From NCBI RefSeq assembly GCF_014646335.1, contig NZ_BMNG01000017.1:124001-188000 (forward strand): a DNA stretch of 64,000 nt, given 5' to 3'. The translations under genes and the position numbers were made by a program. The notes beneath the pieces are model-generated. The model was not told the DNA's origin, did not search any database, and saw nothing but the letters and a program-made list of their open reading frames with translations. Source of the stretch: Streptomyces lasiicapitis. Its GTDB lineage: Bacteria > Actinomycetota > Actinomycetes > Streptomycetales > Streptomycetaceae. Position 1 is the stretch's first letter; the number at the start of each line of letters is the position of its first letter. Positions 1-8,823 of the stretch are shown piece by piece.

Positions 1-858
1 GAGCGAAAGCACGCACGCCGCACCGGTGTTGAAGTTCTGGAAGCCCATCTGGTAGACGAGCTGGGGGACCGTGAGGGTCGAGTGGTCCGGATAGCCGGGC
101 TGGATCACCGAGCCGGGCCCGATGGAGACGCCGGAGGCGATCTTCCCCGCGACCAGGGCCTGCGTGTAGTACTGCATGGTCTGTACGACACCCGTGACCA
201 CGGCGAACATCACGATCGGCGTGATCGAGGGCCAGGTGACGTAGCGGAACTTCGACCAGGCGCCCGCGCCGTCGATCTCGGCCGCCTCGTACTGCTCCTT
301 CGGTACGTCGAGCAGCGCGGCCATGAAGATCACCATCAGGTCGCCGATGCCCCACAGGGAGAGCATCACCAGCGAGGGTTTCGACCACGTCGGATCGTTG
401 AACCAGGTGGGCGCCGTGATCCCGATCTTGGAGAGGATCTCGTTGACCGGCCCCGAGCCCGGATTGAGGAGGAAGACGAAGGCGACCGTCGCCGCCACCG
501 GCGGGGCCAGATAGGGGATGTAGAAGGCGGTGCGGAAGAACCCGACGCCCGTCTTGATCTTCGTGATGAGCAGCCCGAGCGAGAGCCCGAAGATCACCCG
601 CAGCGCCACCATCACCACGACAAGCCACAGCGTGTTCCACAGCGCCGGGCCGAACAGCGGCATCTGCTCGAACACGTACCGCCAGTTCTTCAGGCCCACG
701 AACGTGGGCTCCTTGATCTGGTTGTAGTGCATGAACGAGAAGTAGACGGTGGCGATCAGCGGATAGAGGAAGAAGACGCTGAAGCCGATCAGCCAGGGGG
801 AGAGGAAGCCGAGCACGCGCAGTCTGCGGCGCGCGGGGCGGGAGAGTGTCAGGGCCAT
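1..858 (-). CDS. csnF: Sugar ABC transporter permease, MalF/UgpA type (3' end cut by window edge)
   Basis: Inner-membrane subunit of a binding-protein-dependent sugar importer. The translation has an N-terminal membrane segment (SPWLIGFSVFFLYPL), several further hydrophobic helices and, near residue 195, the EAA loop EAAEIDGAGAWSKFRYVTWP that docks to the ATPase. The visible 286 codons lack the C-terminus, which lies beyond the left edge. It starts 13 bases after the solute-binding protein gene and is surely cotranscribed with it. The ROK repressor + binding protein + permease order matches csnR-csnE-csnF of S. coelicolor, whose products import chitosan oligosaccharides; that substrate is inferred from gene order, not from any residue seen here. 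Confidence 0.85.
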   Translation of the reverse strand, partial: MALTLSRPARRRLRVLGFLSPWLIGFSVFFLYPLIATVYFSFMHYNQIKEPTFVGLKNWRYVFEQMPLFGPALWNTLWLVVVMVALRVIFGLSLGLLITKIKTGVGFFRTAFYIPYLAPPVAATVAFVFLLNPGSGPVNEILSKIGITAPTWFNDPTWSKPSLVMLSLWGIGDLMVIFMAALLDVPKEQYEAAEIDGAGAWSKFRYVTWPSITPIVMFAVVTGVVQTMQYYTQALVAGKIASGVSIGPGSVIQPGYPDHSTLTVPQLVYQMGFQNFNTGAACVLSL

Positions 859-871
859 GGCGGGGCGCTCC

Positions 872-2212
872 TCAGTTCTCTGCCTGGAGGTTGTCGGCGT
901 CGATCTGGTCGTCGAGCTTCTTGAGCCCCTCGCGCAGGTTCTTCTTGCCGCCTGCTTCGACGGAGTACGCGAGGTCGGCGAGCGAGACGATGTACGAGCC
1001 ACCGTTGGTGGACTGCGGGAGCGCCTGGCTGTGCTCGTTCTCCAGGATCTTGAAGAAGGTGCGGAAGCGGCGGTCGGCGTCCAGGCGGGGCGACTTGAGG
1101 GCCGCGAAGGTGGACGGCACGTTGTGGATGTCGTTGGCGAGGTCCACGACCTGGTTGGTGTTCGCCGTCAGGAACCTGACCAGCTCCCAGGCGGCGTTCT
1201 GCTTCTTGCTGCTGTGCGCGATGCCGAGGACGGTGCCGGTGATGAAGCCGCGGCCGTAGCTGTCGGCCTGGTCGTCCGGCACCGGCAGGGGCGCCACGCC
1301 CCAGTCGAACTTCGCCTTCTTCTCGTCCAGCATCAGCCCGCGCCACTCGCCGTCGAGGTGCATCCCCAGCTTCCCGGTGAGGAAGCCGTTCTGGCTGGAC
1401 ATCTCCTCGCCGAAGGTGGCCCGGAACTTCTCCAGGTCGTCGAAGCCGCCCTGCGCCTCGATCAGTTCATTGGTGGTCTTGAAGAAGTCGTACGTCTTGG
1501 GCTCGTCGGCGAGGTTCGACTTGCCGTCGGCGTCGAAGTACTGGGGGCCCCACTGCGCGAAGAGCCGGTCGGGGGCGTTCTGGTAGAGCCGGAAGTTCGG
1601 CATGAAACCGACGCGCTTGTACGAGTCCTTGCCGCTGCGCACGGTCAGCTTCGCCGCGACTTCCTTGAGCTCCGACATGGTGCGCGGCGGGCGCTCGATG
1701 CCCGCCTCCTTGAAGGCGTCCTTGTTGTAGTACATGCCGAACGCGTCCGCGAGGAACGGCAGCGCGCACTGGGTGCCCTTGTAACTCGTGTAGTCGAGGA
1801 GGGTCTTGGGGAACGTCTTCTTCTTGTCGAGGCCGGTCTTCTTCATGAAGGGGTCGAGGTCGACCCACATGCCGGAGTCGCAGTACTGGCCGACGTTGTT
1901 CGTCGTGAACGACGACACGACGTCGGGGGCCTCGCCGCCGCCCGCCCGCAGGGCCTGGTTGATGGTCTCGTCGGTGACGTTCCCGGTCGCCTTCACATCG
2001 ATGTTCGGGTGCAGCTTCTCGAACCGTTCGATGCTCGCGTTGATCGCCTTGACTTCACCGGGGGCCGACCAGCCGTGCCAGAACTTCAGCGTCACGGGCT
2101 TGGTCGGATCGTCGTCGGCGCTGCCGGTGCTCGGGTTGGCACAGCCGGCCAAGAGCAGTCCGGCCGCGGTCAGGGCGGCGGGCACGCCGTTGCGTATGCG
2201 CCATCGCGGCAT
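872..2212 (-). CDS. csnE: Extracellular sugar-binding lipoprotein of ABC importer (family 1)
   Basis: Captures the sugar outside the membrane and delivers it to the permease. The 446-residue product has a lipoprotein signal with lipobox LAGC (Cys24), then a MalE/UgpB-type fold opening with VTLKFWHGW and containing the HPNIDV and FGMYYNKDAF stretches typical of the family. The start is preceded by AAAGGA at suitable spacing. It follows the ROK gene by about 100 bases with no terminator seen between them, so readthrough from the ROK promoter is likely. A csnE-like role in chitosan-oligosaccharide uptake rests on synteny; other oligosaccharides are possible. Confidence 0.88.
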   Translation of the reverse strand: MPRWRIRNGVPAALTAAGLLLAGCANPSTGSADDDPTKPVTLKFWHGWSAPGEVKAINASIERFEKLHPNIDVKATGNVTDETINQALRAGGGEAPDVVSSFTTNNVGQYCDSGMWVDLDPFMKKTGLDKKKTFPKTLLDYTSYKGTQCALPFLADAFGMYYNKDAFKEAGIERPPRTMSELKEVAAKLTVRSGKDSYKRVGFMPNFRLYQNAPDRLFAQWGPQYFDADGKSNLADEPKTYDFFKTTNELIEAQGGFDDLEKFRATFGEEMSSQNGFLTGKLGMHLDGEWRGLMLDEKKAKFDWGVAPLPVPDDQADSYGRGFITGTVLGIAHSSKKQNAAWELVRFLTANTNQVVDLANDIHNVPSTFAALKSPRLDADRRFRTFFKILENEHSQALPQSTNGGSYIVSLADLAYSVEAGGKKNLREGLKKLDDQIDADNLQAEN

Positions 2213-2314
2213 GGCGGACGTCCTTTGCGGGAGGCGGTGTTGGGGAGTCGGGGACTTTGGGGAAGTCGGGATTTTTCGGGAGGGGGCGCGGGCGGAGCGT
2301 GATGTGCCGAGTGC

Positions 2315-3502
2315 TCAGGCGGTGTCGAAGACGGTGTCGCGGGCCTGGTCGAGGGCGGTGCGCAGGGCGCCGGTGAGGATCGGGTCGCCGTCCAGCTCGC
2401 TGATGCGCAGGAGCGGGCGCGGCAGGGCGAGGCCCGTCATCTCCTCCGTGACGCGCAGGCGCAGCTCCTCGCCGCCCGCCTGGGCCACCTGGCCGGACAG
2501 GACGACGAGTTCGGGGTCGACGACCGCGACGACCGCGGCGAGGCCGGTCGCGATGTGGCGGGCCAGCTCGTCGCGCACGACGGTGTCGGCGAGCGCGTCG
2601 GGGAGCAGCTTGCCGCCCGCGCGCTCGCGGACCACGGCGCCGGAGACCAGGCTCTCGAAGCCGCCCCGGTACGAGCCGGGCGTCCCCTCGGGGCCGCGCA
2701 GCAACGGGGCGCCCGGCACCGGCATGTAGCCGATCTCGCCCGCACCGCCGGTCGCGCCCCGCAGGAGCACGCCCCCGAGCACGATCGCGGCGCCCACGCC
2801 CTCGTCCAGCCAGGCGAGCACGAAGTCGTCGTGGTCCTGGGCCGCGCCCTCGTACTGCTCGGCGATGGCGGCGAGGTTCACGTCGTTCTCGATGGTCACC
2901 GGCGTGCCGAGGACCTCGGCGAGCTCGGCGCGCAGGGTGCGGGAGTGCCAGCCGGGCAGGTGCGGGGCGTAGCGGAGCCGGCCGTCGTGCGGGTCGATGG
3001 CGCCGGGCGTGCCGATGACGGTGGCGCGCAGGTCGTCGTGGCCGAGCCCGGCCTGCGCGAGCGCGCCGTCCACGGCCTCCACGACGAGCTGCGCGGTGCG
3101 GTGGCGTACGTCCTCGGCGACTGGTTTCTCGGGGTAGGCCTCGATGCGCCGCCTGCCCACCTCGCGTCCGGTGATGTCGGCGACCAGGGCGGTGATGCCG
3201 GTGGGGTCGGCGGACAGGGCGGCGACGTGGCCGACGGCGGGGTCGATCTCGTACAGGACGGCGTTCGGACCCGGGCGTCCGCTCTGCCGGCCCGTGGTGC
3301 GTACGAGTCCCGCCGACTCCAGGCGGCTCAGGAGCTGCGAGGTGGTGGGCTTGGACAGGCCGGTCAGCTCGCCGATGCGGGTGCGGGTGAGCGGGCCGTG
3401 GGCGGCGAGCAGGTCGAGCGCGGCGCGGTCGTTCATGGCGCGGAGCACGCGGGGGGTGCCCGGCACGCCGGGAGACCCGTTGGATGGGGTGGTTCCAGCC
3501 AT
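2315..3502 (-). CDS. csnR: ROK-family transcriptional repressor
   Basis: DNA-binding repressor of the adjacent sugar-uptake operon. An N-terminal winged helix-turn-helix (RIGELTGLSKPTTSQLLSRL) precedes a ROK sugar-kinase-like domain with GVGAAIVLGG and GEIGYMPV. The cysteine cluster that binds zinc in ROK glucokinases is absent, which fits a regulator rather than an enzyme. The ATG at 3502 is preferred to an upstream GTG at 3547 because the extension is not family-like and because the operator lies just upstream. A perfect 15-base inverted repeat upstream suggests autoregulation. Identity with CsnR is inferred from operon order and the operator type. Confidence 0.85.
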   Translation of the reverse strand: MAGTTPSNGSPGVPGTPRVLRAMNDRAALDLLAAHGPLTRTRIGELTGLSKPTTSQLLSRLESAGLVRTTGRQSGRPGPNAVLYEIDPAVGHVAALSADPTGITALVADITGREVGRRRIEAYPEKPVAEDVRHRTAQLVVEAVDGALAQAGLGHDDLRATVIGTPGAIDPHDGRLRYAPHLPGWHSRTLRAELAEVLGTPVTIENDVNLAAIAEQYEGAAQDHDDFVLAWLDEGVGAAIVLGGVLLRGATGGAGEIGYMPVPGAPLLRGPEGTPGSYRGGFESLVSGAVVRERAGGKLLPDALADTVVRDELARHIATGLAAVVAVVDPELVVLSGQVAQAGGEELRLRVTEEMTGLALPRPLLRISELDGDPILTGALRTALDQARDTVFDTA

Positions 3503-3550
3503 CGCTGACGACACCTGCCCTTCGGCGACCCGCCTCCCCCATGTCACTGT

Positions 3551-3565
3551 TAGGAAGGCTTCCTA
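3551..3565. promoter_or_regulatory. ROK-type operator
   Basis: TAGGAAG-G-CTTCCTA is a perfect 7+1+7 inverted repeat about 50 bases upstream of the ROK repressor start. It resembles the TTAGGAAA/TTTCCTAA palindromes known for Streptomyces ROK repressors such as CsnR. No second copy is visible in the 102-base gap before the binding-protein gene, so one site probably controls the whole operon. Confidence 0.7.
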
Positions 3566-3613
3566 TTGGATGCGAGGAACGTAGGACGCCGTGAAGGGAC
3601 CGTCAAGAGAGAA

Positions 3614-3650
3614 CGCCCCCGCGGCAACCAAAGCGTTACCTGCGGGGGCG
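3614..3650 (-). terminator. Hairpin downstream of mechanosensitive channel gene
   Basis: CGCCCCCGC and GCGGGGGCG form a 9-base stem around a 19-base loop, 27 bases beyond the channel stop codon. There is only a weak pyrimidine tail (TTCTCTCTT), as is common in Streptomyces. Confidence 0.55.
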
Positions 3651-3676
3651 CTGTCGTGCGGGGCTTTCCCGTGGAC

Positions 3677-4771
3677 CTACTTCGAAAGGTTCGGCGGCGG
3701 GGCTATCGGTGACGCCGCCAGGGACTGCGGGGACGTCGACGAGGCGTACGCCGACGGGGCTGCCATGCCCGCCGTCGGGTCCGCGGCCGGGGTCACGCCG
3801 CCGTCCTGCTGCATGGGCAGGCCGCCCACCAGGCGGATGCCCTCCGCGTCGAAGGCACGCTTGATGCGCCAGCGCAGCTCCCGCTCCACGCCGAGGGACT
3901 TGCCCGGCATGGTCTTGGCGGATACCCGCACCACCATCTGGTCGATCAGCACGCTGTCCAGGCCGAGCACCTCGACCGGGCCCCACAGCCGCTCGTTCCA
4001 CGGCTCGTCCTTGCCGAGCCGCTCGCCCACCTCGCCGAGGACCCGCTTGACCTTGTCCAGGTCCTCGTCCGGGCGCACCGTCACGTCGACGCCGGCCGTC
4101 GACCAGCCCTGGGAGAGGTTGCCGATGCGCTTGACCTCGCCGTTGCGTACGTACCAGATCTCGCCGTCGTCGCCGCGCAGCTTGGTGACACGCAGCCCCA
4201 CCTCGATGACCTCGCCGGAGGCGACGCCGGCGTCGATGGAGTCCCCGACCCCGTACTGATCCTCGAGGATCATGAAGACGCCGGAGAGGAAGTCCGTGAC
4301 GAGGTTGCGGGCGCCGAAACCGATCGCGACACCCGCGACACCCGCCGAGGCGAGCAGCGGCGCCAGATTGATCTCGAACGTGCCGAGGATCATCAGCGCG
4401 GCCGTGCCGAGGATCAGGAACGACGCCACCGACCGCAGCACCGACCCGATGGCCTGCGAGCGCTGCCGCCGCCGTTCCACATTGACCAGGAGCCCGCCGA
4501 GCGCGGTGCCGTCCACGGCCGATGCCGTGCGGTTCATGCGCTCTATCAGCTTGGTGATGGCGCGCCGCACGAGCACCCGCAGGACCATCGCGATCACGAC
4601 GATCAGCAGGATCCGCAGGCCGATGGCGAGCCAGGTCGACCAGTTCTCCTCCACCCAGCTCGCCGCGTTGGTGGCGCTCTCCTGGGCGTCGTCGAGGGTC
4701 ACCGGTTTGCGCGTCGGCGACGGTGTTGGGTCCGGGTCCGTTCCGGTTGCCGACAGGACGGACAGGAACAC
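3677..4771 (-). CDS. Small-conductance mechanosensitive ion channel (MscS family)
   Basis: Membrane tension-gated channel that releases solutes on osmotic downshift. Hydrophobic helices lie at about residues 45-65 (WLAIGLRILLIVVIAMVLRVL), 108-130 and 132-150. The last contains the glycine/alanine-rich pore helix GVAGVAIGFGARNLVTDFLSG typical of MscS, followed by the beta domain beginning EDQYGVGDSI. The C-terminal tail is Pro/Ala/Ser-rich and likely disordered. The GTG at 4771 is chosen because GGAGGT lies seven bases upstream; the frame stays open to 4825. It is transcribed alone, divergent from the HNH gene. Confidence 0.85.
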   Translation of the reverse strand: MFLSVLSATGTDPDPTPSPTRKPVTLDDAQESATNAASWVEENWSTWLAIGLRILLIVVIAMVLRVLVRRAITKLIERMNRTASAVDGTALGGLLVNVERRRQRSQAIGSVLRSVASFLILGTAALMILGTFEINLAPLLASAGVAGVAIGFGARNLVTDFLSGVFMILEDQYGVGDSIDAGVASGEVIEVGLRVTKLRGDDGEIWYVRNGEVKRIGNLSQGWSTAGVDVTVRPDEDLDKVKRVLGEVGERLGKDEPWNERLWGPVEVLGLDSVLIDQMVVRVSAKTMPGKSLGVERELRWRIKRAFDAEGIRLVGGLPMQQDGGVTPAADPTAGMAAPSAYASSTSPQSLAASPIAPPPNLSK

Positions 4772-5059
4772 GGCTGGTACCTCCAGGCATAGCGGCCTGC
4801 CCAGGAGATGCACCGGGCAGACCAACCAGACTAACGGGGCACCGTGTGTGGATCGTTGTCATGTTCGAAGGAGAGACGGTGCTCACCAGGCCCGGAGCGG
4901 GCGGCGGCGGCGTGGAAACGTGCCACCACCCGAGGTGTGGTCGAAAACACTTCAGGGCCGTTACCGGCTGATGGTGGCGCTACGACCAGGCATGAGGGGA
5001 GACTGGCTACAGATCGTCCCGGCGCGAGCCACGCGCCGCCGGCGTAATAGGAGGCATCC

Positions 5060-5596
5060 GTGCCGCATGTCCTGGTCCTCAACGCGTCGTACGAGCCCCT
5101 CGGTGTCGTACCGCTCCGCCGCGCGCTCGTCCTCGTCCTGGAGAACAAGGCACTCTGCCTCGAGGAGTCCGGCGCCTTCATGCACAGTGCGAGCTGCACC
5201 ATCCCCGCACCCAGCGTGGTCCGGCTCAAGCGCTTCGTGCGGGTCCCCTACCGGGGGCCCGTTCCACTGACCCGCCGTGCCCTCTTCGCCCGCGACGGCG
5301 GCCGGTGCATGTACTGCGGCGCCGCCGCAACCAGCGTCGACCACGTCATTCCGCGCAGTCGCGGCGGTCAGCACGCCTGGGACAACGTGGTGGCCTCGTG
5401 CCGCCGCTGCAACCACGTCAAGGCCGACCGCCACCTCATGGAGCTCGGCTGGCGCCTGCGCCACAAACCCGCCCCGCCCTCCGGCCTCGCCTGGCGCATC
5501 ATCGGCACCGGGCATAGGGATCCGCGCTGGCTGCCGTACTTGCAGCCGTTCGGCGCGGATGACGCGATGGCCCGGATCGACGGCATCTCTGCCTAG
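5060..5596 (+). CDS. HNH endonuclease-domain protein
   Basis: A 178-residue protein conserved in actinobacteria with an HNH nuclease fold in its second half: zinc-ribbon pairs C83/C86 and C114/C117 flank the D94-H95 motif (VDHVIPRS) and N109, with H119 after the second pair. The N-terminal half (VLVLNASYEPLGVVPLRRAL) is the characteristic lead domain of this subgroup. A strong GGAGG lies five bases before the GTG start. Biological role is unknown; restriction or DNA-repair functions are possible, but there is no methylase or repair partner next to it. Confidence 0.85.
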   Translation: MPHVLVLNASYEPLGVVPLRRALVLVLENKALCLEESGAFMHSASCTIPAPSVVRLKRFVRVPYRGPVPLTRRALFARDGGRCMYCGAAATSVDHVIPRSRGGQHAWDNVVASCRRCNHVKADRHLMELGWRLRHKPAPPSGLAWRIIGTGHRDPRWLPYLQPFGADDAMARIDGISA

Positions 5597-5710
5597 CGAT
5601 CCGGGCTTTTGTCTGGCCCCTGGGCCTTGTGCTCGGGCCACGGGGGCTCCGCCCCCGGACCCCGGCTCCCCTTCTGGGGCTTCGCCCTCTCCCCCTGTCG
5701 GCGCTCCGCG

Positions 5711-5875
5711 CCTCGTCCTCAAGCGCCGGACGGGCTTTACCTTGCCGGGTGCGGCTGGGTTGGTTGTTTCAGCCCGTCCGGCGATTGAGGACGAGGCCGT
5801 TCAGGCCGATCGGGGGTCCAGGGGGCGGAGCCCCTTGGTTTCGGGAAGGGGCGGGGTTGGGGAGGCCCCCGGCAG
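5711..5875. repeat. Dispersed composite inverted repeat, copy A
   Basis: Two 26-base arms (5711-5736 and 5771-5796) pair with one mismatch; their core is CGCCGGACGGGCT against AGCCCGTCCGGCG. They are followed by the repeat's second module (GGGGTCCAGGGGGCGGAGCCCC, then TTTCGGGAAGGGGCGGGGTT) and a short CCGGCAGGGCCC tail. It lies downstream of the HNH gene and fills most of the 380-base gap to the next gene. Confidence 0.75.
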
Positions 5876-5977
5876 GGCCCGACTGTGACCAGCACCACGT
5901 TCCCCGGCCGTATACGGATGCGCCCCACCGCAGTGGGTAGGGCTTCGGAACCGACCTCCGCGACCGAAGGAGCCCCC

Positions 5978-6214
5978 ATGCCCGCCTCCGCGAACCTCCT
6001 CCTCTCCGCCCTGTCCAAACAGGTCTCCCACCCCGACTCCGGCCTCGACGGCTCCTGCTCCTGCGGCTGCCTGGAGCCGCCCCTCACCAGCGAACCCCCG
6101 CTCGCCGACGCGGCCCCCCTCACCAGCGAACCGCCCCTCACGGACGCCGCCCCGCTGACCAGCGAGCCGACCTCGACGGGAACCGCCTCGGGCCTGGACC
6201 CCATGGGGGTCTAG
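5978..6214 (+). CDS. Small hypothetical protein with Pro-rich tandem repeats, upstream of malQ
   Basis: A 78-residue product of unknown function. After a short N-terminal part (ANLLLSALSKQVSHPDSGLDG) comes a compact CSCGC motif and then a 12-residue unit PLTSEPPLADAA repeated about two and a half times, encoded by 36-base tandem repeats at 6080-6180. A GAAGGAG ribosome site precedes the ATG. Its TAG stop abuts the ATG of malQ with no intervening base, which suggests coupled translation and that the reading frame is real. The repeats could expand or contract. I do not recognise the family. Confidence 0.6.
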   Translation: MPASANLLLSALSKQVSHPDSGLDGSCSCGCLEPPLTSEPPLADAAPLTSEPPLTDAAPLTSEPTSTGTASGLDPMGV

Positions 6215-8383
6215 ATGACCCTTGCCCGGCTGGCCGCCCTGCACGGCGTGGCCACCTCCTACTCCCCGTCCCCGGACCGCACGGTCCAGGCCTCGGAGGC
6301 CGCCGTCGTCGCGGCCCTCGCCGCGCTCGACGTCGACGCGAGCACGCCCGAGGCGGTACGGGACGCGGTGGCGGCACGCGAACGGGCGTTACGGGAGCGG
6401 CTGTTGCCACCCACGGTGGTCCTGTGGACGGACACGGACACGGACGCATCACCCGAAGGCCCGGCACGCGACGGAGCGGAGCCCACGCCCCCAGAAACCC
6501 CCGAAGCCCTCACCTCCCTTCCTCCGGGCACCCGCCTCACCGTGGAGACCGAGGACGAGGGGCCGCTCATCGACCTCGGGGACTTCACGGGCGCCGCGGA
6601 AACCCCGGCCCCGTCGACCGCCCTCCCCCTGGGCATCCATCGCCTCCGAGCCACCACCCCCGACGGCACCACCGCCGAAGCCCACCTCGTCGTCGCCCCG
6701 CGCCGCGCCCCCGCCCCACCACCGCGCGCCTACGGCTTCCTCGTCCAGCTCTACTCCCTCCTCAGCCGTCACTCCTGGGGCATGGGCGACCTCGGTGACC
6801 TCGCGGAGCTGGCGTCGTGGTCGGGGCGGGCGCTGGGGGCCGGGTTCGTCCAGGTGAATCCGCTGCACGCCGCGGTGCCCACGCCACCCGGCGGCGCGGG
6901 CGACCCGTCCCCGTACCGCCCCTCCTCCCGCCGCTTCCCGGACCCCGTGCACCTGCGCGTCGAGGCCGTCCCGGAGTTCGCCCACCTCGGGGGCGAGGCA
7001 CGCGAGCGTGCGGGCGAGTGTCTGGAGCGGGCCGCGGAGCTGCGCGCGGCCGTCCTGCGCGAGGGCGCGCTCATCGACCGGGACGCCGTGTGGGAGCTCA
7101 AGTCGGCCGCCCTGGAGCTGATCCGCGATGTCCCGCTCGGGCCGGGCCGCTGCGCCGCGTACAGCGACTTCCTCGCCGAGCACGGCGAGGCCCTGGAGGA
7201 CCACGCCACCTGGTACGCGCTCGCCGAGCGCTACGGACCCGACTGGCACGCCTGGCCAAGACCCCTCCAGGACCCCGCGTCCCCCGAAAGCGCCCGCGCC
7301 CGCAACGAGTTGATGGACCGCGTCGACTTCCACGAACGCCTTGCCTGGCTCACCGACGAGCAACTCGCCGCCGCCCAGCGGGCCGCACGCGACGCGGGGA
7401 TGCCCGTCGGCCTCATCCACGACCTGGCCGTCGGCGTCCACCCGGACGGCGCCGACGCCTGGGCGCAGCGGCGCCACTTCGCCGCCGGCATGTCCACTGG
7501 TGCGCCCCCGGACGCCTTCAACGCCCACGGCCAGGACTGGGGCCTGCCACCGTGGCGCCCCGACCGGCTCGCCGAGTCCGGCTACGCCCCGTTCCGCGCC
7601 CTGCTGCGCGCGACGCTGCGGCACGCGGGCGCCGTCCGCGTCGACCACGTCATGGGGCTCTTCCGCCTCTGGTGGGTGCCGACGGGACGTACCCCTGTGG
7701 ACGGAACGTACGTACGTTACGACGCCGAGGCCATGCTCGCCGTGCTCGTCCTGGAGGCGCACCGCGCGGGCGCCCTCGTCATCGGCGAGGACCTGGGCAC
7801 CGTCGAACCGGGCGTCCGCGAGGCGCTGCGCGAGCGCGGGGTGCTCGGCACGTCCGTGCTGTGGTTCGAGCGCGACTGGGACGGCGACGGCCTTCCGCTG
7901 CCGCCCGAGCGCTGGCGCGCCGACTGCCTCGCCACCGCCACCACCCACGACCTGCCGTCCACCGCCGCCCGCGTGACCGGCGCGCACGTCCGGCTCCGCC
8001 ACGACCTGGGCCTGCTCACCCGCCCGCTCGCCGCCGAACGCGCCGAGGCCGCCGCCGACGTACGCGAATGGCTCGCCCTGATCTCCCGGCTCGGCCTGCT
8101 GCCCGGCGGCGCGGGGCGCGAGGAGGACGAGGTGCGCGCCGTGCACCGGTTCCTGCTCGCCACCCCGGCCCGCATGGTCGGCGTCTGGCTGCCCGACACC
8201 GTCGGCGACCGCCGCCCGCAGAACCTGCCCGGCACCTGGGACCAGTACCCGAACTGGCGACTGCCCGTCGCCGACGCCGCCGGACGCCCCGTCACCCTGG
8301 AGGACCTCGTCGCCGCACCCCGCCTGCACGCCCTCCTGGACGTGTTCGAGGCGCTGCGGCCGCACCCGCCGCGCACGCGATGA
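6215..8383 (+). CDS. malQ: 4-alpha-glucanotransferase (amylomaltase)
   Basis: Cytosolic GH77 enzyme that transfers glucan chains between maltodextrins, in glycogen and maltose metabolism. At 722 residues it has the actinobacterial long form: an N-terminal beta-rich extension (about residues 1-165) ahead of the catalytic barrel that starts near YGFLVQLYSLLSRHSWGMGD. Catalytic-site signatures are VRVDHVMGLFRLWW (nucleophile Asp), VIGEDLGTVEPGV (acid/base Glu) and ATTHDLPSTAA (third Asp). The start directly follows the TAG of the small upstream ORF. No other glycogen gene is nearby. Confidence 0.95.
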   Translation: MTLARLAALHGVATSYSPSPDRTVQASEAAVVAALAALDVDASTPEAVRDAVAARERALRERLLPPTVVLWTDTDTDASPEGPARDGAEPTPPETPEALTSLPPGTRLTVETEDEGPLIDLGDFTGAAETPAPSTALPLGIHRLRATTPDGTTAEAHLVVAPRRAPAPPPRAYGFLVQLYSLLSRHSWGMGDLGDLAELASWSGRALGAGFVQVNPLHAAVPTPPGGAGDPSPYRPSSRRFPDPVHLRVEAVPEFAHLGGEARERAGECLERAAELRAAVLREGALIDRDAVWELKSAALELIRDVPLGPGRCAAYSDFLAEHGEALEDHATWYALAERYGPDWHAWPRPLQDPASPESARARNELMDRVDFHERLAWLTDEQLAAAQRAARDAGMPVGLIHDLAVGVHPDGADAWAQRRHFAAGMSTGAPPDAFNAHGQDWGLPPWRPDRLAESGYAPFRALLRATLRHAGAVRVDHVMGLFRLWWVPTGRTPVDGTYVRYDAEAMLAVLVLEAHRAGALVIGEDLGTVEPGVREALRERGVLGTSVLWFERDWDGDGLPLPPERWRADCLATATTHDLPSTAARVTGAHVRLRHDLGLLTRPLAAERAEAAADVREWLALISRLGLLPGGAGREEDEVRAVHRFLLATPARMVGVWLPDTVGDRRPQNLPGTWDQYPNWRLPVADAAGRPVTLEDLVAAPRLHALLDVFEALRPHPPRTR

Positions 8384-8442
8384 GGCGCCCCGTACGGCAC
8401 CCCGGGCGCGCGGCCCGCGGAGCGGTTCGCTACGTTGGCACC

Positions 8443-8682
8443 GTGGACAAGAAGAACGCCCTGCGCGCCGGTGCCCTGGCTTCCGGTACGACGCTGATGA
8501 TGCTGCTCATGACGTCCCCCGCGCTCGCGCTCACCCGCGACGACGGCGACGACCCGGGCCCCGGCCTGAGCGTGGTCGAGACACTCGGCCTGTACGTCGT
8601 CGCACCCATCGTGCTGTTCCTGGTCATCGCGGGCCTCGTGATGGTCGGCGACAAGTCCCGCAAGCAGCAGAAGCAGGTCTGA
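8443..8682 (+). CDS. Small predicted membrane protein
   Basis: A 79-residue protein starting at GTG, 59 bases after malQ. It has an N-terminal hydrophobic segment with a possible signal cleavage after SPALA, an acidic linker (TRDDGDDPGPG), a second membrane helix (LGLYVVAPIVLFLVIAGLVMV) and a basic tail (DKSRKQQKQV). This looks like a signal peptide or first helix plus a C-terminal anchor with the basic end in the cytoplasm. No ribosome site is obvious. Function unknown; small proteins of this type are conserved in Streptomyces. Confidence 0.7.
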   Translation: MDKKNALRAGALASGTTLMMLLMTSPALALTRDDGDDPGPGLSVVETLGLYVVAPIVLFLVIAGLVMVGDKSRKQQKQV

Positions 8683-8733
8683 CGGCGCGGGTCACTGGTC
8701 CGCCGGTCACCCGCTCTCTCCTCACCACTCTTC

Positions 8734-8812
8734 CGCCGAGGGCGCTCCCCGGTCGCGTACGCACACGTGGAACTGCGTGTACCGCGTACGCGGCCGAGGA
8801 GTGCCCTCGGCG
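8734..8812. terminator. Long bidirectional hairpin between convergent genes
   Basis: A nearly continuous stem-loop of about 79 bases. Outer arms CGCCGAGGGCGCTCC and GGAGTGCCCTCGGCG (one mismatch), middle arms GGTCGCGTACGC and GCGTACGCGGCC (one mismatch) and inner ACACG/CGTGT surround an 8-base loop. It lies between the small membrane-protein gene and the convergent MarR gene and probably ends both transcripts. Confidence 0.7.
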
Positions 8813-8823
8813 CTTTCACGCCG

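Noticed and set aside
5711..5875. Possible CRISPR array or tRNA-like gene
   Set aside because: The structure is a single inverted repeat with G-rich modules, without regularly spaced direct repeats or a cloverleaf.
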